DNA from: Thalassospira sp. HJ
GTDB lineage: Bacteria; Pseudomonadota; Alphaproteobacteria; Rhodospirillales; Thalassospiraceae
Direction: 5' to 3'
DNA: 64,000 nucleotides
Assembly: GCF_000948415.1 (NCBI RefSeq)
Contig: NZ_JYII01000010.1
Location: forward strand, 186,001 to 250,000
The notes beneath the pieces were generated by a model. It searched no databases. It saw only the letters and a program-made list of their open reading frames with translations, and was not told where the DNA came from. This document shows positions 44,310 to 53,706 of the stretch, one piece after another; the first letter of the stretch is position 1; the number at the start of each line of letters is the position of its first letter. The position numbers and the translations under genes are program-made.

Positions 44310-45089
44310 TTAATGTTCGACGTCGCGCCAGATCTTGCGCTTAACCGCATACATCATCGCGGTCAGAACCAGCAGGAACAGGATCACTTTCATGCCCAGT
44401 GCTTTACGGGCTTCAAGTTCCGGCTGTGCCGTCCAGTTCAGGAACGCGGTAATGTCACGTGCATGCTGCTCAAGGGTCATGGGCGTGCCGTCCGTGTACT
44501 CTACCGCTTCATCATAAAGCGGCGGAGCCATGGAGATCTGATGGCCCGGGAAGTAGTGGTTGTAATACTTCCCGTCAGCAAGGTCGAAGCCCTCAGGTGC
44601 TTCTTCCTCATAGCCGGTCAGAAGGCCGAACACATAGTCCGGGCCACCCACACGTGCCTTGTTCATCAACGAAAGATCCGGCGGAATGGCGCCGCCATTC
44701 GAAGCCGCAGCCGCCTTTTCGTTCGGGAACGGAGCCGGGAAGTAATCTGCCGGGATACCCGGACGGTCGAACATGTCGCCGTCGTCATTCGGGCCATCCT
44801 CGATGTCATACTCCGCAGCAATCGCCTTGATCTGGTCTTCGTTGAACCCAATGCCTTCAAGGTTACGGAAGGCAATGAAGCGCAGGCTGTGACAGCCGGC
44901 ACAAACGTTCTTGTAGACCTGGAAGCCACGCTGCAGCTGGGCACGGTCATAGGTGCCAAACAGACCCTGCCAGCTCCAATCCTGTGCCGCCGGTGCCGGC
45001 TGATCGCCGCCAGCAGCCTTGGCTGCACCACCAGTGAATGCGGTTACCGCGAAGGCGGCAGCAATTGCGGTCAGTGCGAACTTACGCAT
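44310..45089 (-). CDS. petC: Cytochrome c1 of the bc1 complex
   Basis: The 259-residue product starts at ATG 45089 (GGAGGG five bases upstream) rather than at an in-frame GTG six bases earlier. It has a signal peptide, heme site C63-A-G-C66-H67 (VCAGCHSL), a methionine ligand in ISMAPPL and one C-terminal membrane anchor ([17 protein letters not shown]). Its start overlaps the end of petB by eight bases. It transfers electrons from the Rieske protein to periplasmic cytochromes. Confidence 0.96.
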   Translation of the reverse strand: MRKFALTAIAAAFAVTAFTGGAAKAAGGDQPAPAAQDWSWQGLFGTYDRAQLQRGFQVYKNVCAGCHSLRFIAFRNLEGIGFNEDQIKAIAAEYDIEDGPNDDGDMFDRPGIPADYFPAPFPNEKAAAASNGGAIPPDLSLMNKARVGGPDYVFGLLTGYEEEAPEGFDLADGKYYNHYFPGHQISMAPPLYDEAVEYTDGTPMTLEQHARDITAFLNWTAQPELEARKALGMKVILFLLVLTAMMYAVKRKIWRDVEH

Positions 45090-46350
45090 TTGCACCCTCC
45101 TTCAAAACAGATTCGCTGATGCTTGCAGGAAGCGGTTTGGTGCGTTCAAGTTTTCCAACCAAAGGCATCACCACAAGGAAGTGTGCGAAATAGTACAGCG
45201 TCGAAAGCTGACCCATCACGATGACTTTCAGACCCGGAATACCCAGGAAGTAGTCATCCGGTGCCTTCGCCCCGCAATAGCCGAGGATGAAGGTGTCGAT
45301 CACAAACAGCCAGAAGAACCATTTGTAAACCGGACGGAATTTCGAGCTGCGAACTTTCGATGTATCCAGCCACGGAATAACGAACAGGATCACGATCGAG
45401 GCAAACATCGCCAGCACGCCAAGCAGTTTTGCCGGGATGCCAAAGATGGTGAAATCGATCGACCGCAGGATCGCATAGAACGGCAGGAAGTACCATTCCG
45501 GCACGATGTGCGGCGGGGTGACCAGCGGGTTCGCCGGAATGTAGTTATCCGGGTGACCAAGATAATCCGGTGCAAAGAACACAAACGCCGAGAAGAAGAT
45601 CAGGAATACGCCCAGACCGTACAGATCCTTGATCGTGTAGTACGGGTGGAACGGAATGCTGTCTTGCGGTGTTTTGATTTCAACGCCCGTCGGGTTGTTC
45701 GAGCGTACGCTGTGCAGCGCCCAGACATGCAGGACAACAAGGCCCAGAATGACGAACGGCATCAGATAGTGCAGCGAGAAGAACCGGTTCAGGGTCGGGT
45801 TATCAACCGAGAAACCGCCCCACAGCCAGGTCACCAGCGGATCGCCAATGATCGGGAAGGCAGAGAACAGGTTGGTAATAACCGTTGCACCCCAGAAGGA
45901 CATCTGGCCCCACGGCAGGACATAGCCCATGAACGCGGTTGCCATCATCGCCAGAAGGATCAGGATACCGATCCACCACAGCATTTCACGCGGTGCTTTG
46001 TATGACCCGTAATACAGGCCACGGAAAATGTGAATGAACACAACGATGAAGAACATCGATGCGCCGTTCATATGGATATAACGGATCAACCACCCATAGT
46101 TCACATCACGCATGATGCGTTCGACAGACTCGAACGCCATGCTGGTATGCGGGGTGTAGTTCATCACCAGGAAAATCCCGGAGAGAATCATCGTCACCAG
46201 AACAAAACCGGCCAGGGAACCGAAGTTCCACATATAGGACAGGTTTTTCGGTGTCGGATATTCGTATGCAGAGTGGTGCAGCATGGAGATGACCGGAAGA
46301 CGGTCGTCAACCCATTTGACCACTTTGTTGTTCCACTGAGGTGCGCTCAT
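45082..46350 (-). CDS. petB: Cytochrome b of the bc1 complex
   Basis: The 422-residue membrane protein has eight spans, the two histidine pairs for hemes bL and bH ([43 protein letters not shown]) and the [13 protein letters not shown] quinol-site motif. It contains the small alphaproteobacterial insertion between helices. It is 11 bases after petA, with GAGCAG-type sites upstream. Confidence 0.97.
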   Translation of the reverse strand: MSAPQWNNKVVKWVDDRLPVISMLHHSAYEYPTPKNLSYMWNFGSLAGFVLVTMILSGIFLVMNYTPHTSMAFESVERIMRDVNYGWLIRYIHMNGASMFFIVVFIHIFRGLYYGSYKAPREMLWWIGILILLAMMATAFMGYVLPWGQMSFWGATVITNLFSAFPIIGDPLVTWLWGGFSVDNPTLNRFFSLHYLMPFVILGLVVLHVWALHSVRSNNPTGVEIKTPQDSIPFHPYYTIKDLYGLGVFLIFFSAFVFFAPDYLGHPDNYIPANPLVTPPHIVPEWYFLPFYAILRSIDFTIFGIPAKLLGVLAMFASIVILFVIPWLDTSKVRSSKFRPVYKWFFWLFVIDTFILGYCGAKAPDDYFLGIPGLKVIVMGQLSTLYYFAHFLVVMPLVGKLERTKPLPASISESVLKEGANA

Positions 46351-46361
46351 AAACCTGCTCC

Positions 46362-46910
46362 TTACCCGATCCGGACCGACGTGTCGGTCAGGAATTCGTA
46401 TTCCGGAACGACAAGGTTCAACGGTGCGGGGCCGCGGCGGATACGGCCCGACGTATCATAGTGCGAGCCATGGCATGGGCAGTACCAGCCATCATAATCA
46501 CCACGGGTTTCGCCTGTGGCCGTGCCCATCGGAATGCAACCCAGATGGGTGCATACGCCGACGACGATCAGCCACTCTTTCTTTTCGACGCGTGCATCGT
46601 CGCTCTGCGGATCGACGAGCTCGTTCAATGCGACCTCGTTGGCCTCATTGATTTCGCGTTCGGTACGATGGCGGATGAAGACAGGTTTGCCTCGCCACAT
46701 CACCTTAATTGCCTGACCAACCGGGATGTTGGCCAAATTTACCTCAACCGAGGCAAGCGCGAGAACGTCCTTGGACGGGTTCATGCTGTCCACGAACGGC
46801 AACAACGCACACCCGACGCCAACGGCGCCGACTGCTGTGGTCGCCAAGGTCAGGAAATCCCTGCGGTTCTCGTCCGGCTGCTCACCGGATGAATGCACCG
46901 TTTGCGACAT
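46362..46910 (-). CDS. petA: Rieske iron-sulfur subunit of the bc1 complex
   Basis: The 182-residue product has a twin-arginine-type N-terminus ([19 protein letters not shown]), an uncleaved anchor and the two cluster loops C120-T-H122-L-G-C125 and C144-P-C146-H147-G-S. It is the first gene of petABC and has an FNR-type box 116 bp upstream. Confidence 0.97.
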   Translation of the reverse strand: MSQTVHSSGEQPDENRRDFLTLATTAVGAVGVGCALLPFVDSMNPSKDVLALASVEVNLANIPVGQAIKVMWRGKPVFIRHRTEREINEANEVALNELVDPQSDDARVEKKEWLIVVGVCTHLGCIPMGTATGETRGDYDGWYCPCHGSHYDTSGRIRRGPAPLNLVVPEYEFLTDTSVRIG

Positions 46911-47343
46911 AATTAATCCCTCTTTCTGCCCCCAAAACAGGCATGCGGCCTAAAACAGGCATACGACCGATTTGGTAATGCGGAATGCCAAAACCAAGAC
47001 TTAGGGCAAAACACTTGATTTTCCATTGATGAAAATCAAACAATTCCATTCCCAGAAGCCTTTAGACCTGTTTGAGGTCGTATACTAACAAAAAACCGGT
47101 TTGTTAAGGAGAACTTGGAGTTGCAATTTGTTTGCATTCAACTGGATCAAATGGTTTTGCGCTGCACAAATCGGTAAAACATAGCGTAAATGCGGGTATC
47201 AGGCCCTTTTATCGGCCAATGACTTGCGGCTTTAGTTTTTCATATTCCAAAAAAGTCTAATAGCGTCCAGGCGGGCATTCACGTTTATGCAGATTGGACA
47301 AAGCAGTTAGACAAAATATCGAAAACGATTCTACAAAGGCCTC
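46911..47343. other. Divergent promoter region between petA and trmL
   Basis: No gene is convincing here. Noted features are a near-direct repeat of about 15 bp (AAACAGGCATGCGGCCT and AAAACAGGCATACGACC, 46935-46969), the FNR-type box listed separately, and a very short TTG frame near 47120 behind TTAAGGAG that would encode only 18 residues. Confidence 0.4.
47026..47039 (-). promoter_or_regulatory. Perfect FNR-type box upstream of petABC
   Basis: TTGATGAAAATCAA matches TTGAT-N4-ATCAA exactly. At -41.5 the transcript would start near 46991, an 81-base leader before petA. It suggests that the bc1 complex, needed to feed NosZ and nitrite reductase, is tuned to oxygen. Confidence 0.7.
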
Positions 47344-47817
47344 ATGAGAATCTGCTTATTCGAACCCGACATTCCGCAAAATACCGGTACGATCCTGCGC
47401 ATGGCCGCCTGCTTTGGCTTGCCGGTCGATATTATTGAGCCCTGCGGGTTTCTTCTGACCTCGGGCGCGCTCAAGCGTGCCGGGATGGATTATCTCGAAA
47501 AGGCCGATTATATACGCCATGCCGATTGGCGCGCCTTTGTCGAAGCCCGCCAAGACGGAACGGTGCCGGGGCGTCTGGTGTTGCTGACGACCAAGGGGGC
47601 CGAACCCTATTGCGATTTTGAATTTCGCGCCGATGATATCCTGATGCTCGGCTCTGAAAGCAAAGGGGTGCCTGATCAGGTGCATGACTATGTCGATGCC
47701 CGCGTCGTCATTCCCATGCAGCCACAGATGCGATCGCTGAATGTCGCCATGGCAACCGCAATGACACTGGGCGAAGCGCTCAGACAAACAAACAGTTTTC
47801 CAAAGAGGGTGGAATGA
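47344..47817 (+). CDS. trmL: tRNA (cytidine(34)-2'-O)-methyltransferase
   Basis: It methylates the wobble ribose of tRNA-Leu. The 157-residue SPOUT-family protein has [19 protein letters not shown] at the N-terminus and the knot motifs [12 protein letters not shown] and [20 protein letters not shown]. The length is typical. The stop overlaps hemF by ATGA. Confidence 0.95.
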   Translation: MRICLFEPDIPQNTGTILRMAACFGLPVDIIEPCGFLLTSGALKRAGMDYLEKADYIRHADWRAFVEARQDGTVPGRLVLLTTKGAEPYCDFEFRADDILMLGSESKGVPDQVHDYVDARVVIPMQPQMRSLNVAMATAMTLGEALRQTNSFPKRVE

Positions 47818-48677
47818 ACAGCACGGACAAAGACCTGATCGAACAGCACAAGGAAACAGCACGCCTCTGGTTCCGTCAGCTGCGCGATGAAATCTGTGCC
47901 AGTTACGAGGCCCTCGAAGACAGCTATGAAGGCCCGCTTTCCGATCGCGCCCCGGGTCGGTTCGAACGCACCACCTGGGAACGTGGTGAAAAAGAAGGTG
48001 GCGGCGAGATGTCGGTCATGAAGGGCCGGGTGTTTGAAAAGGTTGGGGTCAATATCTCGGTCGTGCATGGCGAGTTTTCCGAAAAATTCCGCAAGGAAAT
48101 CCCCGGTGCCGATGAAAACCCGAACTTCTGGGCCGCGGGCATTTCACTGGTCGCCCATCCGTGCTCACCGCATGTGCCTGCCGTGCACATGAACACCCGC
48201 CACATCGTCACGACCAAGGCATGGTTTGGCGGTGGTGCCGATCTGACCCCGGTTTTCCCCAAGGAAAAAGACACCGCTGATTTCCATGGCGCGCTGAAAG
48301 CCACTTGCGACGCCCATGGTGATGACTATTACGACCGCTTCAAAAAATGGTGCGATGAATATTTCTTCCTGCCACACCGCAACGAACCGCGCGGTGTGGG
48401 CGGGATTTTCTATGACTATCTCGATGCCGATTGGGACAAGGACTTCGCCTTCACCCAGGATGTCGGGCGTGCTTTCCGCGATATCTATCCGGAACTGGTC
48501 AAACGCCACTACAACAAGTCCTGGACCGATGATGAACGTCGCGCCCAACTGATCAAGCGCGGTCGCTATGTCGAGTTCAACCTCCTCCATGATCGCGGCA
48601 CGCGCTTTGGCCTGATGACCGGCGGCAACACCGAAGCCATCCTGATGTCGCTGCCGCCCGAAGCAAACTGGCCGTAA
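47814..48677 (+). CDS. hemF: Oxygen-dependent coproporphyrinogen III oxidase
   Basis: It converts coproporphyrinogen III to protoporphyrinogen IX with O2. The 287-residue product has the family signature [44 protein letters not shown] and the final [18 protein letters not shown]. It overlaps trmL by four bases, an arrangement frequent in alphaproteobacteria. In anaerobic growth the cell would need a HemN-type enzyme from elsewhere. Confidence 0.96.
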   Translation: MNSTDKDLIEQHKETARLWFRQLRDEICASYEALEDSYEGPLSDRAPGRFERTTWERGEKEGGGEMSVMKGRVFEKVGVNISVVHGEFSEKFRKEIPGADENPNFWAAGISLVAHPCSPHVPAVHMNTRHIVTTKAWFGGGADLTPVFPKEKDTADFHGALKATCDAHGDDYYDRFKKWCDEYFFLPHRNEPRGVGGIFYDYLDADWDKDFAFTQDVGRAFRDIYPELVKRHYNKSWTDDERRAQLIKRGRYVEFNLLHDRGTRFGLMTGGNTEAILMSLPPEANWP

Positions 48678-48689
48678 GGCTTTATGGTT

Positions 48690-48775
48690 CTGAATGGATG
48701 CCCGCCTTCGCAGGCATGACACGACGAAAACGGGCGCGGGGAACAACCGTCATTCCCGCGAAAGCGGGAACCTCG
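48690..48775. repeat. Intergenic palindromic repeat pair after hemF
   Basis: Two short hairpins occur: ATGCCCGC-CTTC-GCAGGCAT (48699-48718) and TTCCCGC-GAAA-GCGGGAA (48754-48771, perfect arms with a GAAA loop). The wording 'GTCATTCCCGCGAAAGCGGGAA' is the kind of dispersed extragenic palindrome common in proteobacterial genomes. It may also end the hemF transcript. Confidence 0.55.
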
Positions 48776-48795
48776 CGCCGCTTGCCTGATCTGCG

Positions 48796-49101
48796 CTATC
48801 GAATTCTATCGGCCAATCGCGTCATTAGGTCCATACGCTCATGGAAAATGGCCACCACCAATGCGGGCTCATTTTCGCGTGGCAGACAGAAGACGTAATG
48901 TTGCGCGCAGCGCGCCATCCGAAGGTTCGGGAAAAGTTCGCTCATGTCGCGATATGAACCACGTCCGGTGACAAGGTCATCAATGCCCTTTTCCAGCGTG
49001 GCCACATATCGCCGCACTTGTGCGGGGCCCCACTCCTTGTTGGTGTAACGAATGATCCCGCGCAGATCGGCTTCTGCCTCTGCGTTAGGGTCCAGACTCA
49101 T
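48796..49101 (-). pseudogene. parE: ParE/RelE-like toxin gene with its first codons displaced by an inserted element
   Basis: The 101-residue frame has the ParE pattern AEAEADLRGIIRYTNKEWG, then RRYVATLEKGIDDL and a basic C-terminal half. Its present start (MSLDP) lies inside the terminal repeat of the inserted element at 49085-49351. On the minus strand the antitoxin end is followed by GTGACGGGTTATATCCTT, codons MTGYIL, then TA and the element; after the element comes TA-ACGCAGAGG. Removing the element and one TA gives MTGYILNAEAEADLRG, a typical ParE start whose GTGA overlaps the antitoxin stop. The toxin now lacks its first strand and normal translation start, so it is probably inactive or poorly made. 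Confidence 0.8.
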
Positions 49102-49351
49102 TCAAATGATCGTTCCGGTCTCCCGGATTTGTGCAGGTATGCGAAGCAAAACCGCAGGAAGATCAATATCTTTCAAGATTTTGCGACAAAATAGCCTGTG
49201 AAAATCCGGGTGATCCAAAGGACACTTGATAGGAGAGAAAGCCTCTGCGTCAAATCCCTTGATTGGGGATCACCCCAATCTGCGGGCTTTTCCTTGTTTT
49301 TTCTCTCTTATCAAGTGCCGGAACGATCATTTGAATGAGTCTGGACCCTAA
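49085..49351. mobile_element. MITE-like structured element, copy 1 (inside parE)
   Basis: The element is 267 bp, with perfect 34-bp terminal inverted repeats at 49085-49118 and 49318-49351 (or 32 bp plus a TA duplication on each side). Inside it are nested stems: 49123-49138 with 49196-49211 (CCCGGATTT ... AAATCCGGG, one mismatch and two G-U pairs); 49225-49242 with about 49300-49317 (CACTTGATAGGAGAGAAA type); and a GATTGGGG/CCCCAATC hairpin at 49261-49280. There is no coding frame of transposase size. The second copy at 54665-54931 shares internal blocks such as TTTTGCGACAAA and CGTCAAATCCCTT, but several stems have different yet complementary sequence. A TA target duplication is typical of IS630/Tc1-mariner-like insertion. 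Confidence 0.8.
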
Positions 49352-49363
49352 GGATATAACCCG

Positions 49364-49615
49364 TCACGCAGGCTTCTCGCTCAGTTCTTCCTCAAGGATT
49401 TCATCGATGCTTTTGTCGGAAACTTTTCCCGCAACCGCATCGTTGATGCGGTTCTCCATTAAGGTTTTCAGTTCCTGCCATGCCTTGTCAGCATTGGCAT
49501 CATCCGGAAACAAACGTTCAAGCGCGTACTGCTTGATGGTCTTGCCCTGCAAGGCCGCCGTCGCCTTCAGGCTTTGATGCTGCTGGTCGGTGATGTCGAT
49601 CGTCAAGCGGCTCAT
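49364..49615 (-). CDS. ParD-like ribbon-helix-helix antitoxin
   Basis: The 83-residue product starts at ATG 49615 (GGGAGA seven bases upstream). It has the short N-terminal strand SRLTIDITDQQ, a helix-turn-helix of RHH type (LKATAALQGKTIKQYALERLF) and an acidic C-terminal tail ending EILEEELSEKPA, which would wrap the toxin. It is the first gene of the TA operon and is intact, with a perfect operator upstream. The toxin gene after it is interrupted. Confidence 0.82.
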   Translation of the reverse strand: MSRLTIDITDQQHQSLKATAALQGKTIKQYALERLFPDDANADKAWQELKTLMENRINDAVAGKVSDKSIDEILEEELSEKPA

Positions 49616-49637
49616 AGGGCAATCTCCCAACAAATGT

Positions 49638-49669
49638 ACAAACCCACATTAACACATATGTGGGTTTGT
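49638..49669 (-). promoter_or_regulatory. Palindromic operator of the toxin-antitoxin operon
   Basis: Perfect 12-bp arms ACAAACCCACAT and ATGTGGGTTTGT flank an 8-base centre, 23 bases upstream of the antitoxin start. This is the usual position for autoregulation by an RHH antitoxin. Confidence 0.75.
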
Positions 49670-49723
49670 TGCTATTGCGTGGTCTGTTTCATTAAACGGA
49701 TGTTTTTCCGGCGATGTCGGCCG

Positions 49724-50677
49724 TTATTTGCCTCGCGCAGCGAAAATCCGCCCGATGGTGTTAAGCAAAATCTGCGCGGCCAGAATGGCGGTCGTTCCGG
49801 TTTGGTCGTAATCCGGGGCAACTTCGACCAGATCAATACCAACGATATCCCCTCGCTTGGCAAGGCCAGCGATGATTTCCAGCACGTCATAATACAGGAA
49901 GCCGCCGTGGCTTGGCGTGCCAGTGCCCGGCGCGATGGATGGATCAAACCCGTCAATATCAATCGTCAGGTAATAGCGTTTCCCGGCCGGAATGCGTTCG
50001 AGTACACCCTCAACACCAAGCTTGCGAACTTGGCGGACAGACAGGATGTCTGAACCCTGTTCGCGGGCATAGTCGTATCCTTCCTTGGCGGTGGAGGACA
50101 CATTGCGAATGCCAAGTTGGGTCATGCCCGTGACCCACGGTTTTTCAATCGCACGGCGCATCGGGTTGCCATGGCCGTTGCGTACCCCGTGGCGTTCATC
50201 GACGAAATCCAGATGGGCATCAAACTGCACCACATGCACAGGTTCCTGCTCGGAAAAGGCATTGATGCAGGGGATGTTGATCGAATGATCGCCGCCCAGA
50301 ACCACGGGCAGGGCACCGGCGGCCAAAATCTTGCGCACGCCGAACTCGATATTGGCGTGGCTATTGATGGTGTCGGTATGAATGATGTCGGCATCGCCGA
50401 TATCGACCATCCGGACCCCTTCAAGATAGGTCACGTCATCTTCATGGTCATAGGCCCCGGCATGGCCAAAGGCAAAAAGTGTCGATGCCTCGCGAATACC
50501 GCGCGGGCCAAACCGCGCACCGGATCGCCATTGGGTGCCAAAATCAAACGGCGCGCCAAGGATGGCAACATCGGCATCAATCGCATCCCAGTTCTCGACA
50601 TAGGGGCTTTTGGAAAAGGTCGAAATGCCAACGAAGGGCAGGTTCAACCGCCCGCTGTTATAGCCATGCTCTGTCAT
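49724..50677 (-). CDS. speB: Agmatinase/ureohydrolase family enzyme
   Basis: It is a manganese hydrolase of the arginase superfamily that releases urea from a guanidino compound. The 317-residue product has all metal ligands: H131 in GGDHS, D153-A-H155-L-D157 and D240-I-D242 in DIDGFDPSIAPGTGTP. Length and the N-terminal SGRLNLPFVG fit agmatinases, but guanidinobutyrase and guanidinopropionase look similar, so the substrate is not certain. It is a single gene with the TA operon downstream. Confidence 0.88.
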   Translation of the reverse strand: MTEHGYNSGRLNLPFVGISTFSKSPYVENWDAIDADVAILGAPFDFGTQWRSGARFGPRGIREASTLFAFGHAGAYDHEDDVTYLEGVRMVDIGDADIIHTDTINSHANIEFGVRKILAAGALPVVLGGDHSINIPCINAFSEQEPVHVVQFDAHLDFVDERHGVRNGHGNPMRRAIEKPWVTGMTQLGIRNVSSTAKEGYDYAREQGSDILSVRQVRKLGVEGVLERIPAGKRYYLTIDIDGFDPSIAPGTGTPSHGGFLYYDVLEIIAGLAKRGDIVGIDLVEVAPDYDQTGTTAILAAQILLNTIGRIFAARGK

Positions 50678-50820
50678 GAAAAATCCCCTGTCGATTGTGG
50701 TGTGCGCGAACCATCACTCTAGGGGACTGCTTGCCTACGATACAGCAAAAGAATATCGAACTCATGTTCTATCCGGGAAGCTGGTAGATCAAACAAACGG
50801 TCGTAAGTAAGGGTAACAAT

Positions 50821-52002
50821 TTAGCGTGTGACCATATGGAAGGCTTTGATCAGCTTTGGGATGTTATTTTGATCAAGTCGGGCAACATTGATCCTCCCGC
50901 CCTTGACGACATGTATACCGTGTTCTCGGGTTAGTGCTGTTTCTTGTTCGATTGTAATCGGCAGTAACGAAAACATCCCAGTTTGACGTGCCAGGAAGTT
51001 TAACGTGCCTTCGCCAAACTGTTGCATTTCAGCTTCGGAAACCAGTTTTCGTATTTGAATGACTCTGTCGCGCATCTGAGCGAGTTCGCTTAACCACGAA
51101 GCTTTCAATTCTGCATCTTGCAGTATTGTTCGAACGACAGAAGGGCCGTGATCAGGTGCGTGAGATGCGCTGGATCGTATAATGGCTGAAACTGCTCTGT
51201 GAACACGTTTTTGATATGCAGGCTTCGTCTTGATAAAAAGTGCGCCAGCGCGATCACGATAAATCCCGAATGACTTGGAAAGCGTTATGCAAATGACACA
51301 CTCAGAAAAACGATCTGCTATGTCTCGGGCCATTTTGCAATCTTCTTCAAAGCTTTGACTGAATCCCAGATACGCGAGATCAAGCCAAGGAATGACGCCC
51401 TTTTCTTCAAGCAGATCAAGCAAGAAGTTGAACTGCTTCGCGTTCATGTCCGCGCCGGTCGGATTGTGGCAAACCCCTTGCATCAAAAACACGTCGCCGG
51501 GTTGAGCCGTCTTCAGGCCTTCGATCATCCGATCGAAGTCAAGTTCGCAAGCGGACTGCGAGTAGTAAGGCACAAAACGGCAATATGCCCCGGCCGCTCG
51601 CAGGATGGGTAAATAGTTGCCATAGGTCGGGGTCTGCAGCCAAATTGTTGGTTGTGGACTCATTTGGGCGAGCATATCAGCAATGACTCGCAATGCGACG
51701 GCACCACCAGCCGTCTGTGCTGAGACAAAGTCAATCTCGGTATAGGTAGGCCCAAGAATTTCTCGTCCCAGTAAGTTGCAGTAAGTTGCATCCCCCGTCA
51801 GCGCCAGGTAGGACTTGGTACTCTGGCTTGCGACCAGTTGACGTTCTGCGTCTTTTACAGCAGAGAGAACTGGCGTTTGACCATGTTCGTTCTGATAGAT
51901 TCCAACCGTTAGATCGATTTTTTCTGATCGAGGATCGTTTGCGAAATTCTCTGCCCCGATCATAATTGGGTCGACCGGGTAATCTTGAATGTATTCGAAC
52001 AT
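50821..52002 (-). CDS. Class I aspartate/aromatic aminotransferase
   Basis: The 393-residue PLP enzyme is of the AspC/TyrB type: IDLTVGIYQNEHGQTPVLSAVKDAE, YLALTGDATYC, VCHNPTGADM, WLDLAYLGF and the PLP lysine motif CITLSKSFGIYRDRAGAL. The C-terminal arginine region reads GGRINVARL. Codon use is more AT-rich than flanking genes, and the same holds for the next two genes. It lies 20 bases after the alcohol dehydrogenase stop, so the two are an operon. Substrate amino acid not determined. Confidence 0.87.
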   Translation of the reverse strand: MFEYIQDYPVDPIMIGAENFANDPRSEKIDLTVGIYQNEHGQTPVLSAVKDAERQLVASQSTKSYLALTGDATYCNLLGREILGPTYTEIDFVSAQTAGGAVALRVIADMLAQMSPQPTIWLQTPTYGNYLPILRAAGAYCRFVPYYSQSACELDFDRMIEGLKTAQPGDVFLMQGVCHNPTGADMNAKQFNFLLDLLEEKGVIPWLDLAYLGFSQSFEEDCKMARDIADRFSECVICITLSKSFGIYRDRAGALFIKTKPAYQKRVHRAVSAIIRSSASHAPDHGPSVVRTILQDAELKASWLSELAQMRDRVIQIRKLVSEAEMQQFGEGTLNFLARQTGMFSLLPITIEQETALTREHGIHVVKGGRINVARLDQNNIPKLIKAFHMVTR

Positions 52003-52022
52003 GACGCTCTCCGGCCTCGAGC

Positions 52023-53066
52023 TCAGGAAAACTGCGTAATGACAGTTGCGCCTACAGATTGGAACTTATCCATCTGCATGAGTGCATTCGGAGCTTCATC
52101 AAGGCTAATCTGAGAGCCTACGAGGCGAGCTGGATCCAGTTTCCCTGTGCTAATCATCTCAAGCATTGCACCGTAACGATGCGCTTGCATCCCGTGCGAC
52201 CCGAGAATTTCCAGTTCCTTGCCTATGACTTTCGCCATTGGGATTTGAGGTGTCGTATGGTCTCCCAGCATTAACCCAACTTGAACATGTTTTCCGCGTG
52301 GGCGAAGGTTCTCAATTGAATTAAAGCAAGTAGTTGGGTGTCCTAATGCGTCCAGAGATACGTGAGCCCCACCCTTTGTAAGATCAACCACGGCTTCCGG
52401 CACGCTCGTCGCCTCGGCGCCATTTATGCTGGCGACCGCACCAAGTTCGTGGGCAAGTGCGAGTTTCTCCGCGTCGATGTCGATAGCAATGACATTCGCG
52501 CCTGCAGCATTGGCGATCATAACTGCCGACAGCCCTACGCCTCCGCAGCCATGAACAGCAACCCACTGCCCTGCCGAAACCTTCCCTTGATCTATGACAG
52601 CACGGAACGATGTCGCGAACCGGCACCCGAGACTCGCGGCCGTGGCAAAGCTCATATCTTCCGGCAGCGCAACCAGGTTAAGGTCAGCTTGATGAATTGC
52701 CACATATTGCGCAAATGATCCCCAATGGGTGAAACCAGGCTGTTCCTGATGAAGGCAGACTTGTTGATGGCCCGCATGACACTCCGGGCAGGAGCCGCAC
52801 CCGGAAATAAACGGAACAGTCACGCGATCGCCAATTTTCCAGTTGGTGACGTCTTTGCCGACGGCCTCAATAATACCTGCCAGTTCATGACCCGGGATAT
52901 GGGGCAATTCGATATCGCTATCGTGTCCCATCCAGCCATGCCAATCACTACGACATACGCCAGTGGCTTCCACCCTTATCACCACGCCATGGTTCTCAGG
53001 GGTTGGATCGTTGACTGTCACAAGCTTCGGTGCTTGCTGAAATTTTTCAAAAAGAACCGCTTTCAT
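52023..53066 (-). CDS. Zinc-dependent alcohol dehydrogenase (MDR family)
   Basis: The 347-residue product has the catalytic zinc site ([11 protein letters not shown]), the structural zinc lobe [15 protein letters not shown] and the NAD motif [13 protein letters not shown]. The start is ATG 53066 or an in-frame GTG at 53081; neither has a strong ribosome site. It is divergent from the Lrp-type regulator and precedes the aminotransferase. Together these could convert an amino acid through its keto acid to an alcohol, or run in reverse; that pathway is inference. Confidence 0.87.
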   Translation of the reverse strand: MKAVLFEKFQQAPKLVTVNDPTPENHGVVIRVEATGVCRSDWHGWMGHDSDIELPHIPGHELAGIIEAVGKDVTNWKIGDRVTVPFISGCGSCPECHAGHQQVCLHQEQPGFTHWGSFAQYVAIHQADLNLVALPEDMSFATAASLGCRFATSFRAVIDQGKVSAGQWVAVHGCGGVGLSAVMIANAAGANVIAIDIDAEKLALAHELGAVASINGAEATSVPEAVVDLTKGGAHVSLDALGHPTTCFNSIENLRPRGKHVQVGLMLGDHTTPQIPMAKVIGKELEILGSHGMQAHRYGAMLEMISTGKLDPARLVGSQISLDEAPNALMQMDKFQSVGATVITQFS

Positions 53067-53207
53067 GGAGGATGCTTTCACTTGAGTTGATTCTATTAAA
53101 TGATTTTACCCCTTTTGTATGGAATTACCTTGCTAACATTCCCTTATATTGTTCAAATCGGGAAATGTTCTGCCCTTTTTTGCGTTGCTGTGAGGGGATG
53201 CTGCTCA

Positions 53208-53681
53208 ATGAATCAAATCGATAAAATCAATGCGGAAATACTAAATCTGCTCCAAGAGGACGGGCGAATGACAAATGCTCGCTTGTCTGAACATCTCGCC
53301 ATGAGCGAGACGCCGTGCTGGCGGCGTCTGAAGCGCTTGGAGGAAAGTGGGATTATTGAGGGCTATCAGGCTAATCTAAACCGACGAAAACTCGGCCTAG
53401 GCGTGATGGCATTTGTTCAATTGAGTTGTTCTCAACATGATTTGGCATCTACCGAAGAATTTGAACGCATAATTGCGACAACGCCGAACATTTTAGCTTG
53501 TCACAATACGACTGGGGCTGATGACTTCCTGTTGATTGTCGTCGCGCGCGATCTTGATGACTACAGCGCTTTTGTTGACTCGACGTTACGCCGCTTGCCT
53601 GGCGTAACCGGTATAAGATCAAACTTGTCGCTCAAGGAGATGAAATCTTCAAACAGATTGCCAGTCACAATCGAAAGATAG
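53208..53681 (+). CDS. Lrp/AsnC-family regulator
   Basis: The 157-residue product starts at ATG 53208 with GAGGGG about 11 bases upstream. It has an N-terminal HTH (IDKINAEILNLLQEDGRMTNARLSEHLAMSETPCWRRLKRLEESG) and a C-terminal RAM domain (GVMAFVQLSC ... TTGADDFLLIVVARD). The PCWRR in the recognition helix is typical of the BkdR-type group. It is divergent from the dehydrogenase and aminotransferase genes, so it probably controls them in response to an amino acid. Confidence 0.88.
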   Translation: MNQIDKINAEILNLLQEDGRMTNARLSEHLAMSETPCWRRLKRLEESGIIEGYQANLNRRKLGLGVMAFVQLSCSQHDLASTEEFERIIATTPNILACHNTTGADDFLLIVVARDLDDYSAFVDSTLRRLPGVTGIRSNLSLKEMKSSNRLPVTIER

Positions 53682-53706
53682 TTTTTTCTCTATCCTGCTT
53701 CGCTGT

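Noticed and set aside
45019-46005. 328-residue plus-strand frame opposite petB and petC
   Set aside because: It is antisense to cytochrome b; the basic, glutamine-rich product is a typical antisense artefact.
48690-48775. Possible CRISPR-like or integron attC repeat
   Set aside because: Only two different short palindromes occur, without regular spacers or attC core sites; a dispersed extragenic palindrome fits better.
49085-49351. Integron attC site or retron msr-msd region
   Set aside because: There is no R'/R'' attC core, no integrase or reverse transcriptase nearby, and the TA junction with long terminal repeats points to a transposon-derived element.
49335-49577. Plus-strand frame of 80 residues starting MSLDPK
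   Set aside because: It starts in the right terminal repeat, which is the mirror image of the toxin's present start, and then runs antisense through the antitoxin gene.
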